A program made the position numbers and the translations under genes. This document shows, one piece after another, positions 6,414-12,064 of a stretch of DNA of 12,064 nt; position 1 is the stretch's first letter; each line of letters opens with the position of its first letter. The DNA is from an uncultured Actinomycetes bacterium (GTDB lineage: Bacteria > Actinomycetota > Aquicultoria > CAJVYJ01). The notes under the pieces were generated by a model. The model was not told where the DNA came from. It saw nothing but the letters and a program-made list of their open reading frames with translations, and did no database searches. The stretch covers positions 1-12,064 of the forward strand of contig CAJVYJ010000041.1 of assembly GCA_913009475.1 (NCBI GenBank). The letters are read 5' to 3'.

Positions 6414-6436
6414 GCACGAACAAATGTTCGTGTCAA
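6408..6436 (-). promoter_or_regulatory. recA promoter, sigma-A type
   Basis: On the minus strand a consensus TTGACA (6431-6436) is followed after 17 bases by TAGAAA (6408-6413), four of six to TATAAT. The -35 overlaps the thpR stop codon (6433-6435), so recA has its own promoter inside the end of the previous gene. The LexA operator occupies the spacer. Confidence 0.7.
6417..6430. promoter_or_regulatory. LexA operator (SOS box) of recA
   Basis: CGAACAAATGTTCG is an exact match to the Gram-positive/actinobacterial LexA consensus CGAAC-N4-GTTCG; the dyad extends one more pair on each side for CACGAAC...GTTCGTG (6415-6432). It sits between the -35 and -10 of the recA promoter, where bound LexA would block RNA polymerase. 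It is the only full site I found in the window. Confidence 0.88.
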
Positions 6437-6999
6437 GGATTTAGTGAAAATAATTTTAAAATCGAGTACTCGGCTCCGCCCTTAGAGAGACGGCTTTCGA
6501 ATAAGACTACACTGCCAACCTTAAAGCGCTCATTAAAAATCAGAGAATTATTAAGCTTATCCAAATCTATCTTAGCCGGTCTTTTAAATCTCGCCAGCGT
6601 TATATGCGGATGATACTCGCGCTCTTCCCGCTCATAGCCAAACTCACTCAACCCTTCATCAATATCGTTTTGCATACTGATGAGCCGACCGCCGCCCCTT
6701 AATCCCAACCATAATATCCGCGCTCGCTTTGGTGACGGGAAGGAGCCAATAACAGTCGTCTCCAGATAAAATGAGTGATGCTTGTTGATTATGCTTTGAA
6801 GTTTTTGGCTCAAAGGCTCGACAAAGCTTGGCTTACAGTCTCCAAGGAACTTTAAGGTTAAATGTAGGTTATTGGTCTCCACCCAGCGTACCGCGGCTGT
6901 AAACGTGGCTTTGTCCTTTACCTTACTAAGTTCGTCGCGCAATGTATCAGGTACGCGGATGCCGATAAATAAACGTTTTTTTTCTTCCGCGACGCTCAT
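6433..6999 (-). CDS. thpR: RNA 2',3'-cyclic phosphodiesterase (2H family, ThpR/LigT)
   Basis: This 188-residue protein belongs to the 2H phosphoesterases. Both catalytic tetrapeptides are present: HLTL at 46-49 (in NNLHLTLKFLGD) and HITL at 132-135 (in YHPHITLARF). Family members open RNA 2',3'-cyclic phosphates to 2'-phosphates and in vitro join tRNA halves with 2'-5' links. The length fits the family, about 180. Translation starts at ATG 6999, the base next to the cinA TAA (7000-7002), with no Shine-Dalgarno upstream; reinitiation by ribosomes finishing cinA is the likely mode. The recA promoter overlaps its stop codon. The common cinA-thpR-recA order in Gram-positive-like genomes suggests co-transcription, though a functional link with repair is unproven. 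Confidence 0.93.
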   Translation of the reverse strand: MSVAEEKKRLFIGIRVPDTLRDELSKVKDKATFTAAVRWVETNNLHLTLKFLGDCKPSFVEPLSQKLQSIINKHHSFYLETTVIGSFPSPKRARILWLGLRGGGRLISMQNDIDEGLSEFGYEREEREYHPHITLARFKRPAKIDLDKLNNSLIFNERFKVGSVVLFESRLSKGGAEYSILKLFSLNP

Positions 7000-8235
7000 T
7001 TATAGTTTTTTTAAATATAGTCTAATTATGTTTAAAGCCGATTGCGCCGCCTGACAGCGAACCGCGTCCCGGCTGCCGCTAAAATCAAACCGCCGAGTTT
7101 CGGTTCTGTTGCTATCGCTGATTGCCATAAATACCAAACCGACCGGTTTCTCCGATGTGCCGCCGCCGGGGCCAGCTATGCCGGTGATGGATAAGGCTAA
7201 ATCAGCCTGGCTGACCGCTCTCGCCCCGGCAGCCATCTCAACTGCAACCTCTTTGCTGACCGCGCCATACTCCTCCAATACTGCCGGAGAGACATTCAGT
7301 AAATCTACTTTTATTTGATTGCTGTAAGAGACGACCCCACCCAGAAAATATTCTGAGCTCCCCGATACTGCGGTGATTTTTTGTGACAACAGTCCGCCGG
7401 TGCATGACTCAGCCACAAACAATTTAATATTTCTTCTTTTTAAATCGTCGCCAACCACTTGCTCCAATGATATATCGCCAAAACCAAATACCACCTCACC
7501 CAACACCTCAGTGATGCGTTTTTTTGCCTCCTCCAACCGACCCGCCGGATAAGAACCATCAGCTGCAAATAGAGAGATAATTAATTTTATCTCTTCAATA
7601 CCGGCTAAAATTGTAAAATCAAGGTCCTTGTACTCTTTGATAATGGAATCGATTTCTTTGGCGACCAGCGGCTCACCGGCGCCGAATACCTTGATTATCC
7701 TCTGCTTTTGCTCCGGTTGTCGGGGAAATTTTGTTTGTATCCGTTTAATAACAGTTTCCAGCATGGCTTTCATCTCACGCGGCACACCCGGTAAAGCAAA
7801 AATCAGTCGACCCTCATCTTCAATAATTATTCCGGGCGCACTGCCTTGTTCAGGTAATATGGCTTTTGCCCCCGCCGGTAGATAAGCTTGCTTAAGAAAC
7901 ATATCATTATCGGCGCCCTTGGGGATAAGACGCTCCATTCTGATTTTTAGTTCATCTCTTAATTCAAGTTTACGGCCCAGAGCTTTAGAGAGCGCCTCTC
8001 TGGTAACATCATCATGAGTAGACCCCAGGCCTCCGGTTAAAATCAATATCTTAGAATAACGTCTAAGATAATTAATCGATTGGCTGATAAGAGCGACGGA
8101 GTCCGGCACTTTGATAATGGTATGCGCCTCAAAACCGCGGACGGTCAAGGCTTGAGCTAAAACCCGCGAGTTAGTATCCCGGGAATAGCCCTGGGTAATC
8201 TCAGTTCCCACTACTATCAAACTGAATTTAATCAC
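7000..8235 (-). CDS. cinA: CinA family protein: MoaB-like domain plus nicotinamide-nucleotide amidase
   Basis: The 411-residue protein has the two CinA domains. The N-terminal MoaB/MogA-like half begins FSLIVVGTEITQG and includes TGGLGSTHDD (67-76) and FALPGVPREM. The C-terminal PncC half contains AESCTGG (275-281), the VSYSNQ segment and GIAGPGGG (352-359). PncC domains hydrolyse NMN to nicotinate mononucleotide for NAD recycling; the N-terminal half has ADP-ribose pyrophosphatase activity in some members. The frame opens at ATG 8259, but the true start is almost surely GTG 8235: AGGAG at 8243-8247 lies seven bases upstream, GTG overlaps the pgsA TGA (GTGA), and the protein then begins like other CinA proteins. 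It is tightly coupled to pgsA and thpR. The name comes from competence and damage induction in other species; no LexA box precedes it here. Confidence 0.95.
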   Translation of the reverse strand: MIKFSLIVVGTEITQGYSRDTNSRVLAQALTVRGFEAHTIIKVPDSVALISQSINYLRRYSKILILTGGLGSTHDDVTREALSKALGRKLELRDELKIRMERLIPKGADNDMFLKQAYLPAGAKAILPEQGSAPGIIIEDEGRLIFALPGVPREMKAMLETVIKRIQTKFPRQPEQKQRIIKVFGAGEPLVAKEIDSIIKEYKDLDFTILAGIEEIKLIISLFAADGSYPAGRLEEAKKRITEVLGEVVFGFGDISLEQVVGDDLKRRNIKLFVAESCTGGLLSQKITAVSGSSEYFLGGVVSYSNQIKVDLLNVSPAVLEEYGAVSKEVAVEMAAGARAVSQADLALSITGIAGPGGGTSEKPVGLVFMAISDSNRTETRRFDFSGSRDAVRCQAAQSALNIIRLYLKKL

Positions 8236-8798
8236 GCGCCGTCTCCTGTTGACTCCCATATTCCCCGAGAAATAAGATAATAATCAAGCCCGGATAATAC
8301 CGTCAACACGATGGCGATAGACATTAACGCTATGGCAATCCCGTTGACTACTAGAGAAATGTCAGCGGGATAAGCGGGATTATACTTTAATATCCACGCG
8401 ATAACGGCTAACACCTGAAAAACTGTTTTTAATTTACCCAATCGGCTCGAGTGAATTATTTTACCTTCGCCCAGTGCCAATAAGCGCAAGCCGGAGACGG
8501 CGAATTCCCGGCCGATAATTATCATAGCTATCCAAGCTGAAAGACGATGCAGGTCAACTAAAGAAACCAGCGCGGCCGATACTAAAAGCTTGTCCGCCAT
8601 CGGGTCCAGAAAACGGCCGAAATCAGTCTCCTGTTTATGTTTTCGCGCCAAATAACCGTCAAGCCCGTCCGTGATCGCCGCTAAGCTGAAAAACAGCACC
8701 GCCAACCAGTCTCCATAAGCAATGTTGGATAGTAAAAAGGCCATAAAAACAGGTATCACTATAATCCGGCCGATAGTTAATCTATTCGCCCAATTCAC
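8232..8798 (-). CDS. pgsA: CDP-diacylglycerol--glycerol-3-phosphate 3-phosphatidyltransferase
   Basis: PgsA makes phosphatidylglycerol phosphate from CDP-diacylglycerol and glycerol-3-phosphate, the committed step to anionic membrane lipids. The 188-residue integral membrane protein contains the complete CDP-alcohol phosphotransferase signature D44-x2-DG-x2-AR-x8-G61-x3-D65-x3-D69 (from TDGLDGYLARK to FLDPMADK) and several hydrophobic helices (about 8-26, 29-43, 70-98, 120-136, 145-172). N-terminal NWANRLTIGRI fits the family. The start is GTG at 8798 with a weak AAGGGA upstream. It overlaps cinA by four bases. A 94-bp inverted-repeat element separates it from rimO. CDP-alcohol transferases of other specificity are possible, but the context beside cinA-recA supports PgsA. 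Confidence 0.93.
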   Translation of the reverse strand: MNWANRLTIGRIIVIPVFMAFLLSNIAYGDWLAVLFFSLAAITDGLDGYLARKHKQETDFGRFLDPMADKLLVSAALVSLVDLHRLSAWIAMIIIGREFAVSGLRLLALGEGKIIHSSRLGKLKTVFQVLAVIAWILKYNPAYPADISLVVNGIAIALMSIAIVLTVLSGLDYYLISRGIWESTGDGA

Positions 8799-8819
8799 TA
8801 ATTTTCCCTTTTGTTGGAC

Positions 8820-8913
8820 AGGGGACGTTGTTGCTTTCGTTGCATTACGCTCTAATTATTCACTAATATATTTTACAATGAATAGTAATGCAACGAAAGC
8901 AATAACGTCCCCT
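8820..8913. repeat. Inverted-repeat element (MITE/REP-like) between rimO and pgsA
   Basis: Arms 8820-8847 and 8886-8913 (28 bp each, beginning AGGGGACGTTGTTGC) are complementary except at one position (G8830 opposite T8903), with a 38-base AT-rich centre that adds a further TATTCA/TGAATA pair (8857-8862, 8879-8884). Its right end runs exactly into the rimO stop codon (8913-8915). The length and near-perfect arms are typical of a non-autonomous mobile element or an IS200/RAYT-type palindrome. No target duplication is evident. Transcribed on either strand it would give a long hairpin within the operon, which could affect mRNA stability or termination. Confidence 0.65.
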
Positions 8914-10205
8914 TATATAATTTCCGCCTCAAGATCATAGCCGTTAGAAGCGGTAATAACAACCTCCGCCAGAGCCCCGACTTTTAAAGGCTTTTCCGAC
9001 CTCAACGTCACGTCACCGTCGATTTCCGGCGCCTGACAAGCCAGCCTGCCTTCATAAACAGTTGTATTCAAAACTCTCTCTATCAAGACATTCCGCACAG
9101 CGCCGATTAGAACTTTCTTTTTATCAATACCGATTTCGTCAGCTAAGCTCCGTAATTTATGATATCTCTTATTCATTAAACTTTTTGATACCCGGTTTGG
9201 CAACTCCGACGCCTTGGTTCCGGATTCAGAAGAGTATTTAAATAATCCTAAATAGTCGGGGGACAACTCTTTAACAAAATCACTAAGCTCTTTAAAATCA
9301 TCACCGCTCTCCCCGGGATAACCAACTATAAATTCTGAGCGGATAGCGATATCGGGAACCACTCGCGCCAATCGCTGAAGCTTGGCAAGGTAATCTTCAG
9401 CGCTGCCACTCCGGCGCATAGATGTAAGTAGCTTTTTACTGGCATGTTGCAATGGTATATCCAAATAATTGCATAATTTAGGATTATCTCTGAAGACTTC
9501 AATTAATTCCGGCTGCAAGTAATCAGGATAGAGATACATCAAGCGTAACCATAGTAAATCTTTTATTCGGGAGAGACCATTGACCAACTGGGAAAGATTG
9601 GTGCTTACCTTGAGATCACTACCATAAGCGCCTGTATCCTGGCCCACGATTATTAATTCGCGAGCACCGTTCGCCACTAGAATTTCCGCCTCACGGATTA
9701 TCTCCTCCGGGTGGCGGCTGCGATAAGGCCCTTTAATCATCGGTATGACACAAAAAGAACATCTGCGACTGCACCCCTCGGAAATCTGCAAATAAGCCCA
9801 GGGCTTTGTGGCCGGCAGGTGCCGGTCTTTGCTGGTCCCGACGGTTGCGTTATCTATACCTAGCAGTTTAGGTAAGTCCGCAACTTCTTCCAAGCTAATA
9901 AATCCGTCGATTTCCGGCAAGGCATCGCTCAGTTCTTGGCGGTAACGCTGGACCAAACAGCCAACGGCGAAAATCTTTACGCACTTACCATTTTCTTTTA
10001 ATTTTGCCAGTTCCAACAGGATGTTAATCGACTCTTCTTTAGCCGGTTCTATAAATCCGCAAGTATTTACAAGTATCAAATCACAATTATCCGGCTCTTC
10101 GCAGACCGTCAACCCATATTTTAATAATTGCTCTTGAATACCGCGTGATACAACCTCATTTTTTGGGCATCCCATCGTTACTACGGCTACATTTTCATAT
10201 TGCAA
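8913..10205 (-). CDS. rimO: Ribosomal protein uS12 methylthiotransferase RimO
   Basis: RimO is a radical-SAM enzyme that adds a methylthio group to a conserved aspartate of ribosomal protein uS12. This 430-residue protein is complete. The UPF0004 domain has C13 (MGCPKN), C49 (NTCGFIEPAKEESI) and C83 (VGCLVQRY). The radical-SAM motif is C145-x3-C149-x2-C152 (EGCSRRCSFC). The CPKN and GFI-x-AK-x-ES signatures separate it from MiaB. A C-terminal TRAM domain spans about 367-430. The start is TTG at 10205, with AAGGTG five bases upstream across a run of T; no better in-frame start exists. It follows yajQ and precedes pgsA. The window thus encodes two paralogous methylthiotransferases, RimO and MiaB, at opposite ends. 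Confidence 0.96.
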   Translation of the reverse strand: MQYENVAVVTMGCPKNEVVSRGIQEQLLKYGLTVCEEPDNCDLILVNTCGFIEPAKEESINILLELAKLKENGKCVKIFAVGCLVQRYRQELSDALPEIDGFISLEEVADLPKLLGIDNATVGTSKDRHLPATKPWAYLQISEGCSRRCSFCVIPMIKGPYRSRHPEEIIREAEILVANGARELIIVGQDTGAYGSDLKVSTNLSQLVNGLSRIKDLLWLRLMYLYPDYLQPELIEVFRDNPKLCNYLDIPLQHASKKLLTSMRRSGSAEDYLAKLQRLARVVPDIAIRSEFIVGYPGESGDDFKELSDFVKELSPDYLGLFKYSSESGTKASELPNRVSKSLMNKRYHKLRSLADEIGIDKKKVLIGAVRNVLIERVLNTTVYEGRLACQAPEIDGDVTLRSEKPLKVGALAEVVITASNGYDLEAEII

Positions 10206-10231
10206 AAAAACACCTTAATTTCTCACACGGC

Positions 10232-10729
10232 TCAGCGAAAATTAACAAATTGCAGGGGAATATTTAAATCAGCCTTTTTAACCAAAGTCATCACCTCTTG
10301 AAGCAGGTCCCTGCTTTTAGAACTTACCCGCAATTTATCGCCCTCTATGGCCACGCTGACCTTAAGTTTGGCGCTTTTAATTAAACGATTTATCTCTTTG
10401 CTTTTTTCCATTGGTATGCCCTGAACCAAATTTACGGTTTGCCTTACGCGACCGGCGGCGGCGGGCTCGATTTTATCGATCTCCAACGCCTTAAGAGATA
10501 TTTTTCTGTGTACCGCTTTAGATTTGATAATATCTACGACACTGCGCAACGTAAAATCGTTATCGGTGGTAATTAATATTTTCCCTTCTTCGCTGTCCAG
10601 CTCAATGACCGTATTAGTTTTCTTAAGGTCATAACGGGTAACGACTTCCTTTCTGGCCTGGTTGACCGCGTTATCCACTTCCTGCATATCTAAAACCGAA
10701 ACAATGTCGAACGTATTATTCTTAGCCAA
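10232..10729 (-). CDS. YajQ-family nucleotide/c-di-GMP-binding protein
   Basis: This 165-residue protein matches the YajQ (UPF0234) family from end to end: TFDIVSVLDMQEVDNAVNQA near the N-terminus, RYDLKK, the central KALEIDKIEPAAAG segment, VRQTVNLVQGI, and PLQFVNFR at the C-terminus. YajQ proteins have two ferredoxin-like domains; Xanthomonas and Pseudomonas members bind cyclic di-GMP and some bind nucleic acid or nucleotides. The role outside proteobacteria is unknown. The frame opens at TTG 10741, but GGAGG at 10734-10738 points to TTG at 10729 (spacing five), which yields MAKNNTFDIVS, the usual family start. It is the second gene of the rodZ-yajQ-rimO run. No c-di-GMP synthesis or hydrolysis gene is visible nearby. 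Confidence 0.94.
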   Translation of the reverse strand: MAKNNTFDIVSVLDMQEVDNAVNQARKEVVTRYDLKKTNTVIELDSEEGKILITTDNDFTLRSVVDIIKSKAVHRKISLKALEIDKIEPAAAGRVRQTVNLVQGIPMEKSKEINRLIKSAKLKVSVAIEGDKLRVSSKSRDLLQEVMTLVKKADLNIPLQFVNFR

Positions 10730-10775
10730 TGCGACCTCCAAATCAAGATATTATTTTAAGCTATTTCCGCCTATA

Positions 10776-11204
10776 TTATCTTCTTTGTTCGAGCTGTTTT
10801 ACCTTCCTAAGACTCTCTTGGCCTGAGGATTTGTTCTTGCTATTAATAATTAAAATAGTTCCGATCAATAATATTAAAAAAATAACAATTGCGAGCGAGC
10901 GACGAAAATTAGTGCTTTTAGGCTTCTCTTTACTCGCATTCAGTAAATCATAATTCGATTTATCTCCCGGCGGTTGATACTCCTGATAATATCGCGCTAT
11001 TAAATCTTTACCGTCCAGCCCAAGATAATTCGCATAGGTCTTAATAAAACCGATAATATAAGCTTGACCGGGAATAACGTTAAAGTTATTCTCTTCCATC
11101 GCGGCTAGATATTTAGCCCTGATCTTAATGGATTTTTCAACTTCTTGTACCGTAACCCCTTTTGCGCGACGGGCTTCAGCAAATATCTCTCCGATTGAAG
11201 CCAT
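10776..11204 (-). CDS. RodZ-like helix-turn-helix membrane protein, short form
   Basis: The 142-residue protein has an N-terminal cytoplasmic HTH_25 domain typical of RodZ/YmfM (IGEIFAEARRAKGVTVQEVE ... KIRAKYLAAMEENNF ... IIGFIKTYANYLGLD, residues 3-65), a basic linker, one membrane segment (about 104-120, AIVIFLILLIGTILII) and about 20 residues outside. RodZ binds MreB and links the cytoskeleton to wall synthesis. The periplasmic DUF4115 domain of full-length RodZ (about 280-340 residues) is missing, as in some short Gram-positive forms; there is no frameshift evident at the end. The start is ATG 11204 with AGAGG five bases upstream, preferred over GTG 11210. Position before yajQ-rimO-pgsA matches ymfM upstream of pgsA in B. 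subtilis. Confidence 0.82.
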   Translation of the reverse strand: MASIGEIFAEARRAKGVTVQEVEKSIKIRAKYLAAMEENNFNVIPGQAYIIGFIKTYANYLGLDGKDLIARYYQEYQPPGDKSNYDLLNASKEKPKSTNFRRSLAIVIFLILLIGTILIINSKNKSSGQESLRKVKQLEQRR

Positions 11205-11241
11205 AACCACCTCTATGTGTTTTATCGTACTTCAAACTACA

Positions 11242-11270
11242 AGCATAAGAAATAATCGCCTATAAAGCAA
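11242..11270 (-). promoter_or_regulatory. Sigma-A-type promoter before the rodZ-like gene
   Basis: On the minus strand TTGCTT (11265-11270) and TATGCT (11242-11247) are spaced by 17 bases, each four of six to consensus. They lie in the 100-base gap after nadA, about 38 bases before ATG 11204, and could drive rodZ-yajQ-rimO-pgsA-cinA-thpR. Confidence 0.45.
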
Positions 11271-11304
11271 CTAACTTGTTCGGACCTTTTGGACAAAATG
11301 AAAA

Positions 11305-11947
11305 TCAGCCGATTTCTACCATACGCCGTACCGCTCTCTCAGCTCTTACGCGGATATCCTCGGCTACCGTTATTTTGGTCTTTAAATCAACCAAGCTACG
11401 GTAGACTTTTTTCAGCGTTGTCAGTTTCATATTCGGACAGACAGTATATTTTGAGGGAAAGATGAATTGTTTATCCGGGCTCTCTTTTTGCAGCCGATAA
11501 CCCATGCCCATCTCCGAGCCGATAATTATTGTTCGAGCGACGGCGTTTTTAGCGAAGGCATATATGGCTGAGGTGCTGCCGATCTTATCAGCCAGATCCA
11601 GAACCGGCGGTTCACATTCCGGATGCGCGACAAAGATTGCTTGTGGATATTCTTCTTTTAATTTTAAGACTTGTTCCCTGGTAATACGCTGATGAGTCGG
11701 ACAAGCCCCGGGCCAAAGTATTATCTTTTTGTTGGTTTGTGCCGCCACATATTTGCCTAGATTCTTGTCAGGTATAAATATCACTTCCGGCGCGTTTAAA
11801 CTCTCTACTACCGCCACTGCGTTAGACGATGTGCAGCAGATATCACTGGCTGCTTTTATCTCGGCGGATGAATTTACATAACATACAACAGGAGTACCGG
11901 GATGAGCTGATTTAAGCCCTTTCAAGCCTTCAACATCAATAGTATCG
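11305..11947 (-). CDS. nadA: Quinolinate synthase NadA, N-terminally truncated
   Basis: NadA condenses iminoaspartate with dihydroxyacetone phosphate to quinolinate, the start of NAD synthesis. The C-terminal 213 residues are present, from about DTIDVEGLKGLKSAHPG onward; the first 90-100 residues are lost where the contig meets adapter at 11948. All three cysteines that bind the single 4Fe-4S cluster are visible: in VVCYVNSS, HPECEPP and TVCPNMK, together with the GSEMGM and PGACPTHQ signatures. The TTG at 11925 is an internal leucine codon, not a start, since the reading frame continues upstream into the adapter. The gene ends with TGA at 11305. Placement before rodZ is not the usual ftsK-type neighbour. 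No other nad genes are visible, though CinA downstream also belongs to NAD recycling. Confidence 0.96.
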
Positions 11948-12005
11948 AGATCGGAAGAGCGTCGTGTAGGGAAAGAGTGTAGATCTCGGTGGTCGCCGTA
12001 TCATT
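11948..12005 (-). other. Illumina P5/TruSeq universal adapter, reverse complement (contamination)
   Basis: This 58-nt stretch, starting AGATCGGAAGAGCGTCGTGT and ending CGTATCATT, is the exact reverse complement of 44-101. It marks the other end of the genomic insert; the genomic bases end at 11947, inside nadA. The pair looks like a 58-bp terminal inverted repeat but is library sequence. Confidence 0.99.
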
Positions 12006-12064
12006 AAAAAAAAAAAACAAACATACACTAGATATCTTCCTGGGTGACACATACAAATAAACCT
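12006..12064. other. Non-genomic contig end: poly-A plus unassigned bases
   Basis: Twelve A (12006-12017) follow the adapter, mirroring the 12 T at the other end and fitting the flow-cell oligo spacer. The last 47 bases show no gene or repeat, do not match bases 1-31, and are probably low-quality or chimeric read sequence. Confidence 0.8.

Noticed and set aside
11271..11304. LexA half-site CGAAC and a terminator after nadA
   Set aside because: Only one half of the dyad is present, and the GGTCC/GGACC bases give no stable stem with a T-tract.
11305..11925. nadA start at TTG 11925
   Set aside because: The codon is an internal leucine; the family sequence continues upstream (DTIDVEG) until the adapter.
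102..11947. CRISPR arrays, tRNA or rRNA genes, prophage or toxin-antitoxin modules
   Set aside because: No repeat-spacer arrays, cloverleaf-like genes, rRNA segments or such protein motifs were seen on either strand.
44..12005. 58-bp terminal inverted repeats of a transposon or linear replicon
   Set aside because: The sequence is the Illumina P5 adapter at both ends, so the symmetry comes from library preparation.

Overview
The window is a bacterial chromosomal fragment of about 11.85 kb (102-11947). Both ends carry Illumina library adapter: a full 58-nt P5/TruSeq universal adapter at 44-101 and its exact reverse complement at 11948-12005, each followed outward by 12 T (or A) bases. Everything outside 102-11947 should be treated as artefact. 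The two end genes, miaB and nadA, are cut by the adapters.

All thirteen recognised genes lie on the minus strand. In transcription order they are nadA (partial), a short rodZ-like gene, yajQ, rimO, pgsA, cinA, thpR, recA, rny, a GHKL-type ATPase of unknown function, spoVS, a PHP-domain phosphoesterase and miaB (partial). The backbone rodZ-pgsA-cinA-recA-rny-spoVS-miaB is the arrangement known from Bacillus subtilis and other Gram-positive-type bacteria. RNase Y, SpoVS and a CGAAC-N4-GTTCG LexA box also fit. The organism is therefore most likely a Firmicutes or deep-branching Actinobacteriota/Terrabacteria lineage of moderate GC, probably uncultured. The genus cannot be told from this sequence.

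Region by region: nadA (NAD synthesis) ends at 11305. A sigma-A-like promoter at 11242-11270 can start the rodZ-yajQ-rimO-pgsA-cinA-thpR run. A 94-bp inverted-repeat element fills most of the rimO-pgsA gap. pgsA and cinA overlap by four bases, and thpR starts on the base after the cinA stop. recA has its own promoter with a LexA operator between the -35 and -10 elements; the -35 overlaps the thpR stop codon, and a structured leader of about 260 nt follows. rny has a separate promoter, a leader of about 170 nt with a perfect 34-nt palindrome, and an intrinsic terminator directly before its ribosome binding site, which suggests conditional read-through. After rny comes a GHKL ATPase in the slot where ymdB sits in B. 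subtilis, then spoVS, the PHP gene and miaB.

Functional themes are RNA and ribosome modification or decay (MiaB, RimO, RNase Y, ThpR), DNA repair and the SOS response (RecA, with CinA nearby), envelope and cell shape (PgsA, RodZ-like) and cofactor metabolism (NadA, CinA). The points most worth follow-up are the unexplained GHKL ATPase, the rny leader with its pre-RBS terminator, the inverted-repeat element after rimO, and the LexA-controlled recA promoter with its long leader.
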